A stretch of 64,000 nt of DNA, from assembly GCA_052117605.1 (NCBI GenBank), contig JBQKIT010000004.1. One strand, written 5' to 3'. Source of the stretch: CAG-791 sp000431495. Its GTDB lineage: Bacteria; Bacillota; Clostridia; Lachnospirales; Lachnospiraceae. Under the pieces are notes generated by a model. The model saw only the letters and a list, made by a program, of their open reading frames with translations. It was not told the origin of the DNA and did no database searches. The translations under genes and the position numbers were made by a program. Shown here piece by piece: positions 35,166-43,909 of the stretch. The stretch's first letter is position 1; each line of letters starts with the position of its first letter.

Positions 35166-35788
35166 GAGAAAAGAATCTTATCATCCGTCTGGAAACAAAA
35201 GACGATTACAGAGCTGTCGAAAACCTGACCCGTGAGGCATTCTGGAATGTTTACCGGCCCGGCTGTATGGAGCACTATGTGCTTCACTGCTTACGGGATG
35301 ACCCGGCATTTGTGCCGGAGCTGGACTTTGTCATGGAGCTGAACGGTGAGCTGATCGGGCAGGTCATCTATGTGTGGTCGGAGATCGACTGTGACGACGG
35401 GAGAACCCTGCCGATCATGACCTTCGGTCCCATCGGCATCGCACCCGCATACAAGTGGAAAGGCTATGGAAAGCGGCTGCTCGACCATTCCATGGAAAAA
35501 GCCGAAGAAATGGGGGCAGGGGCGCTTGCCATTACCGGTAATATTGACTTTTATGGCAAGTCCGGTTTTGTGCCTGCCAAAACAAAGAGCGTGCGCTATG
35601 CCGACGACCCGGAGGCAGACTATTTTCTCATCAAAGAACTGAAACCCGGATTTCTGGATGGTATCTCCGGTACATACAAAGACCCCGATGGGTATTTTGC
35701 CTGTGAGAAAGACCCGGAGGGATTTGAACAGTTTGAAGCCACTTTTCCGGCAAAAGAAAAGCAGAAGCTGCCGGGACAGCTGTTCTGA
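35162..35788 (+). CDS. GNAT-family N-acetyltransferase
   Basis: The product is 208 residues. The GNAT core shows in LIIRLETKDDYRAVENLTRE, FGPIGIAPAYKWKGYGKRLL (the acetyl-CoA-binding turn is degenerate: Q/RxxGxG appears as KWKGYG) and IDFYGKSGFVPAKTK. It is coupled to tetR. Acceptor unknown; regulated acetyltransferases next to TetR often modify toxic amines or antibiotics. Confidence 0.85.
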   Translation: MREKNLIIRLETKDDYRAVENLTREAFWNVYRPGCMEHYVLHCLRDDPAFVPELDFVMELNGELIGQVIYVWSEIDCDDGRTLPIMTFGPIGIAPAYKWKGYGKRLLDHSMEKAEEMGAGALAITGNIDFYGKSGFVPAKTKSVRYADDPEADYFLIKELKPGFLDGISGTYKDPDGYFACEKDPEGFEQFEATFPAKEKQKLPGQLF

Positions 35789-35810
35789 GCAGGAGAAATA
35801 ACGTTACCAG

Positions 35811-35914
35811 CAGGGATGAAATCAACAGGAAAGAATCATCCTTGAGAGAGAATTTTTGCCAGCAGGGATGAAATCAACATCGCCGAGGGACCTGCGTTCT
35901 TGGAATTACTCTTG
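35811..35914 (+). repeat. 52-bp repeat pair, locus D
   Basis: CAGGGATGAA occurs at 35811 and 35863, 52 bp apart. The first unit, with AAGAATCATCCTTGA at its centre, is closely related to the units at 4360. The second keeps only the first half. Confidence 0.75.
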
Positions 35915-35991
35915 GGTGAGATTTTAAATTCCACAACTTTTAGGATTGACCCAAAAGGAAAGCAGAATTGGCAGCATTGGAGAAATAACGG

Positions 35992-36732
35992 ATGAACTAT
36001 ATTCGGATCACAAATGAAAATATTGACAAGGGACATATCTGCTGCGCCATGTCCGGTAAGCAGAGTGCTGCCAAAAAGGAATGGCTGCGGCAACGCTTTG
36101 ATGATGGACTTGTTTTCTATCGAAGCGAAGAGCGCGGCAAGTGCTTTATCGAATACATTCCGGCTGAAAACGCCTGGGTGCCTATTGCGGCAGAGGGTTA
36201 TCTTTACATTAACTGCCTGTGGGTATCCGGCTCCATGAAGGGACACGGATACTCGAATGAGCTGCTGGAGGCGTGTATCCGTGATGCCAGAGCACAGGGG
36301 AAGAAAGGTATTTGCATTCTGTGTGCGGAGGGCCGGAAACGGGAATTTCTCGCTGACCCGAAATTCCTTACTTATAAGGGGTTTCGCGTGGCAGACATAT
36401 CCGACTGCGGGATCAATCTCATGTATCTTCCCATGGAACCGACCGCAAAGCCGCCGTATTTCAAGGAATGTGCAAAACATCCGGTGATGGAAGAAGCGGG
36501 CTTTGTTCTTTATTACACCGATCAGTGCCCATATACCTGTTATTGGGTGCCAAGGGTGCAGGAGGCGGCGAAGGAACATGGTATCCCGTTTAAGGCCATC
36601 CATATCACAGACAAAGAATCTGCACAGAAGGTACCTGCACCGGTCACGACCTATGCTCTGTTTCGGGACGGTCAGTTTCTGACACAGAGTATTCAGTCGG
36701 ATAAAAAATTTCTGGCACTGGCAGGCCTGTGA
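35992..36732 (+). CDS. GNAT acetyltransferase with YoaP-type C-terminal domain
   Basis: The product is 246 residues. Residues about 30-150 are GNAT-like (LYINCLWVSGSMKGHGYSNE with the acetyl-CoA loop GHGYSN). Residues about 160-240 form a thioredoxin-like YoaP domain with a Cys pair in YYTDQCPYTCYWVPRVQ. GGAG lies about ten bases before the ATG. Its 3' end is 17 bp from the convergent feoAB end. Function unknown. Confidence 0.85.
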   Translation: MNYIRITNENIDKGHICCAMSGKQSAAKKEWLRQRFDDGLVFYRSEERGKCFIEYIPAENAWVPIAAEGYLYINCLWVSGSMKGHGYSNELLEACIRDARAQGKKGICILCAEGRKREFLADPKFLTYKGFRVADISDCGINLMYLPMEPTAKPPYFKECAKHPVMEEAGFVLYYTDQCPYTCYWVPRVQEAAKEHGIPFKAIHITDKESAQKVPAPVTTYALFRDGQFLTQSIQSDKKFLALAGL

Positions 36733-36749
36733 GGAAGCATTACACCTGC

Positions 36750-39107
36750 TTATACCATTCCGCAGAGCATTCCGATGATGTGTGCAAGAAAAGCTGCGAG
36801 GTAGGCAACGGCGCACTGGAAGAAAATGACACCGACGGCCCAGCGGCCGCCAAGCTCTCTCCGGATGCTGGCGACGGCGGCAACGCACGGCGTGTACAGC
36901 AGGCAGAAGATGAGCATGCAGAGTGCGGCGAGCGGTGTCATGACGGAAGCAACGCTTCCACCGAACAGAACCTGAAGCGTCGAGACAACGCTCTCCTTGG
37001 CCATAAAGCCGGAGATGAGTGCGGTGACGATCCGCCAGTCGCCGAGGCCGAGCGGGGCAAAAAGCGGAGCCAGGAGACCGGACACCATGGCCATCAGGCT
37101 GTCCGAGGAGTCGGTGACATAGTCAAGCGACGGCCCGAAGCTCTGCAGAAACCAGACGACAATGGTGGCGAGCAGGATGACGGAGAATGCCTTCTGCAGG
37201 AAATCTCTTGATTTCTCCCAGAGAAGCTGCAGGGTGTTCTTCGCACCCGGCATGCGGTAATTCGGCAGCTCCATGACAAAAGGAACGGCTTCACCCTGAA
37301 ACAGCGTGCCCTTGAAAAGAAGCGCAGCCAGGATGGCAAGAACAATTCCGAGAAAATAAAGTCCTGCCATGATCAGTGCTCCCTTTCCGGGGAAAAAGGA
37401 TGCCACGAAGAACGAGTAAATCGGGAGCTTCGCGGAGCAGCTCATAAACGGTGTCAGAAGAATGGTCATGCGGCGGTCCCGGCGGGACGGAAGCGTTCTT
37501 GTCGACATGACGGCAGGCACCGTGCAGCCAAAGCCGATCAGCATCGGAACGATGCTGCGGCCGGAAAGACCGATTTTGCGCAGCAGCTTGTCCATGAAGA
37601 AGGCGACGCGGGCGATGTAGCCGGAGTCCTCCATCAGGGACAGGAAGAAGAACAGGACGACGACAATCGGAAGGAACGAAAGGACGGAGCCTACGCCTGT
37701 GAAAATGCCGTCGATGACCAGACTGCGAATTCCTGCGCTTGCATCTGCGGCCGTGAGAGCATGGTCCACAACATCGGACAGGGCATCAATGCCATATGCC
37801 ATGAGGTCCTGCAGTGCAGCGCCGATGACATTGAAGGTCAGGTAGAATACGAGCAGCATGATGAGAATGAAGCAGGGGATGGCGGTATATTTTCCCGTGA
37901 GAAGCCGGTCAATCTTCTCCGAACGAATCCGTTCCTTGCTTTCTTTCGGCTTGACAACGGTTGCCTCACAGACTCTCTCGATGAAGTCAAATTTCATGTC
38001 GGCAATGGCGGCGGCACGGTCCATGCCGCCCTCCTTTTCCATCTGTACGATGACATGCTCCAGCATTTCCTGCTCATTGGTATCCAGATCAAGCTGCGCA
38101 AGGATCAGAGGATCGCCCTCGATGGCCTTGTTGGCTGCAAAGGAGAGGGGGAGGCCGGCACGCTCTGCGTGGTCCTCGATGATGGCTTCGACCGCATGGT
38201 GCGCGCGGTGAATGGCTCCGCCGTGATCATCCTTGGAGCAGAAATCCTGAACCTTCGGCTTCTCCTGGTACTGCGCGATGTGAAGCGCGTGGCGGATCAG
38301 CTCGTCGACGCCCTCGTTTCTGGCAGCGGAAATCGGAACGACGGGGACGCCAAGGAGGGCCTCCATGCCGTTGATATCAATGGAGCCGTGGTTGGCCTCG
38401 ACCTCATCCATCATGTTGAGCGCAATGACCATCGGAACCTCCATTTCCAGAAGCTGCATGGAAAGATAGAGGTTGCGCTCGATGTTGGTGGCATCGATGA
38501 TGTTGATGATGGCGCGGGGCTTGTCATTCAGAACAAAATTCCGTGAGACGATCTCCTCACTGGAATAGGGAGACATGGAATAGATGCCCGGAAGATCAGT
38601 GACCAGCGTGTTCGGATAGCCCTTGATGGCGCCGTCCCTGCGGTCTACGGTGACACCGGGAAAATTGCCGACGTGCTGATTGGCGCCGGTCAGCTGGTTG
38701 AAGAGGGTTGTTTTGCCGCAGTTCTGATTGCCGACCAGGGCAAAGGTGAGCAGCGTTCCCTCCGGAAGAGGCTGCCCGTCTTCCTTATGATGATATTTGC
38801 CGTCCTCGCCAAGACCGGGGTGAGCGGAAGGACGGATTTCCTGTACGCGCGTATGCTTGTTGGTGCGTTCCCTGATCGGCGTCACTTCAATTTCACCGGC
38901 GTCCGCAAGGCGCAGAGTCAGCTCGTAGCCATGGATCTGCAGCTCCATAGGATCGCCCATGGGGGCAAATTTCACCACGGTTGTTTCGGCTCCGGGGATG
39001 ACGCCCATATCCAGAAAATGCTGACGAAGAGCACCTTCTCCGCCAACCCTTGTAATCACGGCGCTTTCGCCGACTTTTAAATCCTTTAAGGTCATCACAG
39101 TACTCAT
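36750..39107 (-). CDS. feoB: Ferrous iron transporter, FeoA-FeoB fusion
   Basis: The product is 785 residues. Residues 1-75 are a FeoA/SH3-like domain (LKDLKVGESAVITRV, LDMGVIPGAETTVV). A short linker leads to the FeoB G domain (GNQNCGKTT, NFPGVTVDRRDG, DLPGIYSMSPYSSEE). Gate segments follow (PSRRDRRMTILLTPFMSCSA and LLYTPCVAAVASIRREL) with the membrane spans. Separate FeoA and FeoB are the usual form; the fusion ties the regulator to the channel. The ATG at 39107 is set by AAAGGAGAAAGG. It imports Fe2+ under anoxic conditions. Confidence 0.95.
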   Translation of the reverse strand: MSTVMTLKDLKVGESAVITRVGGEGALRQHFLDMGVIPGAETTVVKFAPMGDPMELQIHGYELTLRLADAGEIEVTPIRERTNKHTRVQEIRPSAHPGLGEDGKYHHKEDGQPLPEGTLLTFALVGNQNCGKTTLFNQLTGANQHVGNFPGVTVDRRDGAIKGYPNTLVTDLPGIYSMSPYSSEEIVSRNFVLNDKPRAIINIIDATNIERNLYLSMQLLEMEVPMVIALNMMDEVEANHGSIDINGMEALLGVPVVPISAARNEGVDELIRHALHIAQYQEKPKVQDFCSKDDHGGAIHRAHHAVEAIIEDHAERAGLPLSFAANKAIEGDPLILAQLDLDTNEQEMLEHVIVQMEKEGGMDRAAAIADMKFDFIERVCEATVVKPKESKERIRSEKIDRLLTGKYTAIPCFILIMLLVFYLTFNVIGAALQDLMAYGIDALSDVVDHALTAADASAGIRSLVIDGIFTGVGSVLSFLPIVVVLFFFLSLMEDSGYIARVAFFMDKLLRKIGLSGRSIVPMLIGFGCTVPAVMSTRTLPSRRDRRMTILLTPFMSCSAKLPIYSFFVASFFPGKGALIMAGLYFLGIVLAILAALLFKGTLFQGEAVPFVMELPNYRMPGAKNTLQLLWEKSRDFLQKAFSVILLATIVVWFLQSFGPSLDYVTDSSDSLMAMVSGLLAPLFAPLGLGDWRIVTALISGFMAKESVVSTLQVLFGGSVASVMTPLAALCMLIFCLLYTPCVAAVASIRRELGGRWAVGVIFFQCAVAYLAAFLAHIIGMLCGMV

Positions 39108-39161
39108 AACCTTTCTCCTTTGAATCAATCATTCTCATCGCACACAGTGTAGCAGATGAAT

Positions 39162-39180
39162 GAAAATTAGCCACACCTAA
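39162..39180 (-). promoter_or_regulatory. DtxR-like iron box upstream of feoAB
   Basis: On the minus strand TTAGGTGTGGCTAATTTTC agrees with the DtxR/IdeR consensus at about 13 of 19 positions, with both core blocks (TTAGGT and GCTAA) intact. It lies 55-73 bp before the feoAB start and overlaps the -35 region of a possible promoter (TACACT as -10). This suggests iron repression by a DtxR-type protein. Confidence 0.45.
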
Positions 39181-39270
39181 CTTGCGGCTGGCAGAAACTT
39201 TTTCCTTTTTGGCAGCAGGAGGAAGCAGTTGCCTCATGACAGTAAAAAATTTATTTTCCCGAAAAGCATG

Positions 39271-39299
39271 TTGCATCGGACACTTTCCTGTGGTAAAGT
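39271..39299 (+). promoter_or_regulatory. Promoter of the second amino-acid ABC operon
   Basis: TTGCAT (39271) and TAAAGT (39294) are 17 bp apart, 78 bp before the binding-protein start. Confidence 0.6.
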
Positions 39300-39376
39300 G
39301 ATAACCAATTAAAACACGGAAGCAAAACAGAAAAGCAACCGGAGAGGCCGCAGCTGCGGCGGGGAGGATGATTATT

Positions 39377-40171
39377 ATGAAGAAAAGAGTACTGGCTGTA
39401 GTGCTGACCGGACTGATGGCTGCAGGAATGCTGGCCGGCTGCGGAAGCAAGAAGAGCTCTTCCGACAGCGATGTGGAGTACATCAAGAATAAGGGAAGTC
39501 TGATCGTCGGAATCACCGATTTCGAGCCGATGGACTATAAGAATGAGAGCGGCGAATGGATCGGCTTTGACGCCGATATGGCGAAGCAGGTTGCGAAGGA
39601 TCTTGGTGTAGAGGTACAGTTCGTGGAGATCGACTGGGACAACAAGATTCTGGAGCTCCAGAACAAGAGCATCGATGTGGTCTGGAACGGCATGACACTG
39701 ACCGATGAGGTGACATCCTCGATGGCGTGCACCAATGCTTACTGCAACAATGCACAGGTTGTGGTTCTTCCCTCTGACAAAGCAGATGCTTACAAGGATG
39801 TCGACAGCATGAAGGATCTGGCCTTTGCCGTGGAGGCAGGCTCTGCAGGTGAGGATGCTGCGAAGGAGAACGGCTTCAATTATACAGCGCTGACCTCTCA
39901 GGCGGATACGCTGATGGAGGTTTCGGCAGGAACCTCGGATGCAAGCATCATCGACCTTCTGATGGCAGGTGCCATGATCGGTGAGGGAACGGATTACCCG
40001 ACATTGACGCATACGCTCGAGCTGACAACCGAGAAATACGGAGTCGGCTGCCGCAAGGATTCGGATCTTGCTTCTTATATTAATGATGAATTTAAGAAGC
40101 TCTATGAGGATGGCACGATGCAGAAGATCGCGGAGCAGTACGGCGTACAGGATGCAGTCGTTGAACAGTAA
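39377..40171 (+). CDS. Amino-acid ABC transporter substrate-binding lipoprotein
   Basis: The product is 264 residues. The lipobox is LAGC (Cys22). The family 3 solute-binding fold shows in LIVGITDFEPMDYKNE, GFDADMAKQVAKDLGVEVQF and VVWNGMTLTDE. The start is placed at 39377 since GGGGAGG directly abuts an earlier in-frame ATG at 39368 and is well spaced for the later one. No long linker is present, unlike the binding proteins at 16.7 and 51.8 kb. Ligand not determinable. Confidence 0.93.
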   Translation: MKKRVLAVVLTGLMAAGMLAGCGSKKSSSDSDVEYIKNKGSLIVGITDFEPMDYKNESGEWIGFDADMAKQVAKDLGVEVQFVEIDWDNKILELQNKSIDVVWNGMTLTDEVTSSMACTNAYCNNAQVVVLPSDKADAYKDVDSMKDLAFAVEAGSAGEDAAKENGFNYTALTSQADTLMEVSAGTSDASIIDLLMAGAMIGEGTDYPTLTHTLELTTEKYGVGCRKDSDLASYINDEFKKLYEDGTMQKIAEQYGVQDAVVEQ

Positions 40172-40196
40172 CAGCAACTGAGAATGGATGGCAGCA

Positions 40197-40223
40197 GGGC
40201 CCGACAGTTTTGCCGGGCCCTTT
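40197..40223 (+). terminator. Hairpin between binding protein and permease
   Basis: GGGCCCG/CGGGCCC with a 10-base loop and TTT. It probably lowers permease/ATPase expression relative to the binding protein. Confidence 0.7.
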
Positions 40224-40252
40224 GTGTGGTGAATACGGAGGTTTTTTCCGGC

Positions 40253-40909
40253 ATGTTCTGGACCGTTACAATATCGCTACTGGAAGGCTTTTGGGGGACA
40301 GGGAAGCTCTTTGCACTGACACTTGTGTTTTCACTTCCTCTGGGCCTTTTTATCTGTCTTGGCTCCATGAGCCGCGTGACAATTCTTCGGTATCCGATCA
40401 AATTTCTGATCTGGGTGATCCGGGGAACGCCGCTTCTTCTGCAGCTTCTGGTTATTTATTATGGCCCTGGCATCATCCTTGGCAACAACTGGTGGGGCTC
40501 CGGGACAGGCGGGAGATTTCTTGCGGCTCTGGTCGCCTTTGTCATTAACTATGCATGCTATTTCTCGGAGATTTACCGCGGCGGCATTCAGTCGATTCCG
40601 GTGGGACAGTATGAGGCCGGGCAGGTGCTGGGCATGACCAAAGGACAGATTTTCCGCAAGGTGGTGCTGCTTCAGGTGATCAAGCGCATTGTTCCTCCGA
40701 TGTCGAATGAAATCATCACACTGGTAAAGGATACCTCGCTGGCCCGCGTCATTGCGGTCTATGAGATCATCTGGAACGGCCAGTCCTTTATCAAGAGTGC
40801 GGGCATCATCTGGCCGCTGTTCTATACGGGTGTGTTCTATCTGCTGTTCTCCGGCCTTCTTACGATTTTGTTTGACCGTGTGGAGAAGAAGCTGAGCTAT
40901 TTCCGGTAA
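40253..40909 (+). CDS. Amino-acid ABC transporter permease
   Basis: The product is 218 residues. It starts MFWTVTISLLEGFWGTGKLF, carries the family segment VIRGTPLLLQLLVIYYG and the ATPase-contact loop YEAGQVLGMTKGQIFRKVVL. GGAGG is 11 bases upstream of the chosen ATG; an upstream in-frame extension would cover the terminator and is rejected. Pairs with the ATPase 22 bp downstream. Confidence 0.9.
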   Translation: MFWTVTISLLEGFWGTGKLFALTLVFSLPLGLFICLGSMSRVTILRYPIKFLIWVIRGTPLLLQLLVIYYGPGIILGNNWWGSGTGGRFLAALVAFVINYACYFSEIYRGGIQSIPVGQYEAGQVLGMTKGQIFRKVVLLQVIKRIVPPMSNEIITLVKDTSLARVIAVYEIIWNGQSFIKSAGIIWPLFYTGVFYLLFSGLLTILFDRVEKKLSYFR

Positions 40910-40931
40910 GGGCGAATAAAGGAATAAAATC

Positions 40932-41717
40932 ATGTCAATTCTTGAAGTAAAGAACATACAGAAAAATTTCGGAAGCACGGAGGTCTTGAAGAATATTTCC
41001 TTTTCCATGGAAGAGGGAACGGCGCTGTCCATTATCGGCTCCTCAGGCTCCGGCAAAACAACCCTTCTTCGCTGCCTGAACTTCCTGGAGACGCCGGATG
41101 GCGGAACCATTCAGGTGAGAGGGGAAACTCTTTTTGATGCGGGACGCCATGAAAAGGCAAGTGACGAGGAAATCCGGAAGAAGAGGCTACACTTCGGCAT
41201 GGTGTTTCAGTCGTTCAACCTGTTTCCGCAGTATACGGCACTGGAGAATGTGATGCTGGCTCCGAAGCTTCTGCTGGAAGACAAGGGGAAGGACAAAGAG
41301 CAGGAGGAGAAGAAGATCCGTGAGCGCGCCATGCAGCTTCTTGATCAGATGGGGCTTTCCAACCGGATGGACAACTATCCGCACCAGCTCTCCGGAGGCC
41401 AGCAGCAGCGCGTTGCGATCGCAAGGGCTCTTGCACTCCGGCCGGATATTCTCTGCTTCGATGAACCGACCTCGGCACTGGATCCGGAGCTTACGGGAGA
41501 GGTGCTGAAGGTTATCCGCGGACTTGCGGACAATCACACAACGATGATCATTGTGACGCATGAGATGGAGTTTGCGAGAAATGTGTCGGATTATGTGATT
41601 TTCATGGATGGAGGCCGGATTGCCGAGCAGGGAACGCCGGAAGAGGTCTTTGAGAATCCGAAGGAGGACAGAACGAAGCAGTTCCTGTCGAGATACAAGA
41701 AAAGAGACGAGGACTGA
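40932..41717 (+). CDS. Amino-acid ABC transporter ATP-binding protein
   Basis: The product is 261 residues with Walker [10 protein letters not shown], signature LSGGQQQR and Walker [14 protein letters not shown] Lys/Glu-rich insert (about 118-128, [12 protein letters not shown]) lies between the Q-loop and the signature. AAAGGAA precedes the ATG. Third and last gene of the operon. Confidence 0.94.
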   Translation: MSILEVKNIQKNFGSTEVLKNISFSMEEGTALSIIGSSGSGKTTLLRCLNFLETPDGGTIQVRGETLFDAGRHEKASDEEIRKKRLHFGMVFQSFNLFPQYTALENVMLAPKLLLEDKGKDKEQEEKKIRERAMQLLDQMGLSNRMDNYPHQLSGGQQQRVAIARALALRPDILCFDEPTSALDPELTGEVLKVIRGLADNHTTMIIVTHEMEFARNVSDYVIFMDGGRIAEQGTPEEVFENPKEDRTKQFLSRYKKRDED

Positions 41718-41774
41718 AAGCAAAATCCGGTCTTCACAGGTGCCAAATAAATCGAATTAGCGTATACTGTAAAT

Positions 41775-41805
41775 CAGCCGGGGGTTTCTGCGCCCGGCTG
41801 TCATG
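41775..41805 (+). terminator. Terminator after the second ABC operon
   Basis: CAGCCGGG and CCCGGCTG (41775-41800) form a stem with a 10-base loop. TCATGTTTTTT follows. It separates the ATPase gene from glcK. Confidence 0.8.
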
Positions 41806-41881
41806 TTTTTTACAGCAGGGAGAAACTACGATTGGAGGGAGATGCAGCTGCAGGCTGACAGCTGCAGGAAAGGAACAGAAA

Positions 41882-42829
41882 ATGGCGGACAGATATGCAT
41901 TTGGAATTGATGTAGGCGGTACAACGATCAAGCACGGCCTTTTTGATGCGGAGAAGGAAGAGATGGTGGAGAGCTGGGAGATTCCGACCAGAACCGAGGA
42001 CAACGGCAGATATATTCTGGAGGACATTGCGGCCTCTGTGAAGGCGAAGATGGAAGAGAAGAAGCTGGATAAGAAGGATATTGTCGGTCTTGGCATCGGC
42101 GTTCCGGGACCGGTTCTCCCGAACGGTGTGGTCAACGAGGCGGTCAATCTTCACTGGGGTGTTACCGACGTTGCCTCCACGCTGTCGGGACTTTTGGGGG
42201 GCCTGAAGATTCAGGTCGGAAATGACGCCAATGTGGCAGCACTCGGTGAGCAGTGGAAGGGAGGCGGCCAGGGCTTTGACAATATGGTGATGGTGACGCT
42301 CGGAACCGGTGTCGGCGGTGGCATTATCATCAACGGAAGGATTCTTCCGGGCTCCCACGGCGCAGGCGGCGAGATCGGACATATGCAGGTTTCGGATCAT
42401 GAGACCGATGTCTGCAACTGCGGCAAGAAGGGCTGTCTGGAGCAGTATGCCTCTGCGAGCGGCATTGTTCGTGTCACGAAGAGAGAGCTTGCGAAGAACA
42501 GGAAGGCAACAACGCTGAAGGATGACGGAAAGCTTTCGGCCAAGAAGATCTTCGACGAGGCAAAGGAGGGCGATGCCTTTGCGGTCTCCATGGTTGATGA
42601 GTTCGGCAAGAAGCTTGGCGAAGCGCTGGCTTTGATCGCAGCCGTTGTAGATCCCGAGGCGGTTGTCATCGGCGGCGGCGTTTCCCGCGCCGGTCAGATC
42701 ATTCTGGATGTTACTGAGAAGTATTACACACCGGCAGCGTTCCATGCCTGCCGCAATGTGGTGTTCAAGCTGGCACAGCTTGGAAACGATGCAGGAATGT
42801 ACGGAGCAGTCCGCATGGTGCTGCAGTAA
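41882..42829 (+). CDS. glcK: Glucokinase, ROK family
   Basis: The product is 315 residues. The phosphate loop GIDVGGTTIKHGLFD, the LGTGVGGGIIING segment and the ROK zinc motif CNCGKKGCLEQYASA are all present. It phosphorylates glucose to glucose-6-phosphate in the cytoplasm. AAAGGAAC precedes the ATG. Just upstream a short GCAGCTG/CAGCTGC inverted repeat (41844-41865) could fold near the ribosome site. Other ROK kinases use N-acetylmannosamine or fructose, but the sequence fits glucokinase best. Confidence 0.92.
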   Translation: MADRYAFGIDVGGTTIKHGLFDAEKEEMVESWEIPTRTEDNGRYILEDIAASVKAKMEEKKLDKKDIVGLGIGVPGPVLPNGVVNEAVNLHWGVTDVASTLSGLLGGLKIQVGNDANVAALGEQWKGGGQGFDNMVMVTLGTGVGGGIIINGRILPGSHGAGGEIGHMQVSDHETDVCNCGKKGCLEQYASASGIVRVTKRELAKNRKATTLKDDGKLSAKKIFDEAKEGDAFAVSMVDEFGKKLGEALALIAAVVDPEAVVIGGGVSRAGQIILDVTEKYYTPAAFHACRNVVFKLAQLGNDAGMYGAVRMVLQ

Positions 42830-42901
42830 ACTGCGAAATTGCAGGCGGCGCTCTGGCGGAAGCCGCAGCGGCGCAAATGGCAGCGATATTTTTACAGGCA
42901 G

Positions 42902-42929
42902 AAAGGCCCGGCAGGATTGCCGGGCCTTT
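42902..42929 (+). terminator. Terminator after glcK
   Basis: AAAGGCCCGGCA and its exact complement flank a GGAT loop, ending in TTT. Confidence 0.85.
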
Positions 42930-42943
42930 GCAATTGCTTTAAG

Positions 42944-43861
42944 ATGAAAGACATGATTGAGATCAGGGAGATTACGGATCTTGCTCTTCCGGAGCTGGAT
43001 CCCTACACAAAGCTGAATGAAAACCAGCTGAAGCACTATTACGAGCCGGAGCACGGTATTTTTATCGGAGAAAGCCGGACGGTTGTGGAGCGTGCACTGG
43101 CGGCAGGCTATGAGCCGCTTTCTCTTCTTATGGAGAGACGGTATACCGGGACGGAAGGAAAGGAGATCCTCCGGCGTCTGAAGAGCCTGCCTTACCATGT
43201 GACGGTTTATACGGCAGAGCTTGATACTCTGAGCCGACTGACCGGATATCATCTGACGCGCGGGATTCTCTGCGCGTTTCGCAGACGGACCCTTCCTTCG
43301 GTGGAGGAGGTGTGCCGGCATGCAAGGCGGATCGCGGTTCTGGAGAACATCGAGAATCCGACCAATGTCGGGGCGATGATGAGATCTGCGGCAGCACTCA
43401 ATATGGACGCGGTTCTTCTGACACCCGAATGCGCGGATCCTCTGTACCGGAGAGCCATCCGTGTCAGTGTGGGGACCGTTTTTCAGGTTCCGTGGACCTA
43501 TATCGGGGTGCCTGAGAAACGAGGCACCTGGCTGAAGAGAAGGGATCCGGAAAGCTGCTGCATGGAGAACGGAGACAATCCGTCTGCATGGCCCAAGGAG
43601 GGCATGGCGTATCTGCAAGGGCTCGGCTTTAAGACGGCGGCGATGGCACTGCAGCACGATACCGTGGCAATTGACGATCCGGAGCTGCTTTCCGAGGAAA
43701 AGCTTGCCATTGTGCTTGGGAATGAGGGCGATGGTCTTTCGGCACAGACTATTGCTGCCTGCGATTACACCGTGAAGATTCCGATGTCGCATGGCGTGGA
43801 TTCCCTGAATGTGGCTGCTGCGAGTGCGGTGGCGTTCTGGCAGCTTGGCCGGAGAAACTGA
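42944..43861 (+). CDS. SpoU/TrmH-family RNA 2'-O-methyltransferase
   Basis: The product is 305 residues. SpoU motifs are ENIENPTNVGAMMRSAAAL (1), IVLGNEGDGLS (2) and IPMSHGVDSLNVAAASAVAF (3), which build the knotted SAM site. The N-terminal 110 residues are a substrate-recognition domain. The start is uncertain: ATG at 42944 or 42953, both just after a terminator and with only a weak ribosome site. An insert around residues 190-215 (WLKRRDPESCCMENGDNP) is not typical. Target may be 23S rRNA or a tRNA. Confidence 0.88.
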   Translation: MKDMIEIREITDLALPELDPYTKLNENQLKHYYEPEHGIFIGESRTVVERALAAGYEPLSLLMERRYTGTEGKEILRRLKSLPYHVTVYTAELDTLSRLTGYHLTRGILCAFRRRTLPSVEEVCRHARRIAVLENIENPTNVGAMMRSAAALNMDAVLLTPECADPLYRRAIRVSVGTVFQVPWTYIGVPEKRGTWLKRRDPESCCMENGDNPSAWPKEGMAYLQGLGFKTAAMALQHDTVAIDDPELLSEEKLAIVLGNEGDGLSAQTIAACDYTVKIPMSHGVDSLNVAAASAVAFWQLGRRN

Positions 43862-43909
43862 GAACCGGAGCGAAGAAGCGATATAAGAACAGACGGAAGA
43901 GGATTTGGT

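Noticed and set aside
36600..36740. Second attachment site for an element integrated at tRNA-Pro
   Set aside because: No copy of the tRNA 3' end was found at the far side of the accessory stretch or elsewhere in the window.
39125..39150. Fur box upstream of feoAB
   Set aside because: GAGAATGATTGATTC is only loosely similar to the Fur consensus; the DtxR-like site nearby is stronger.
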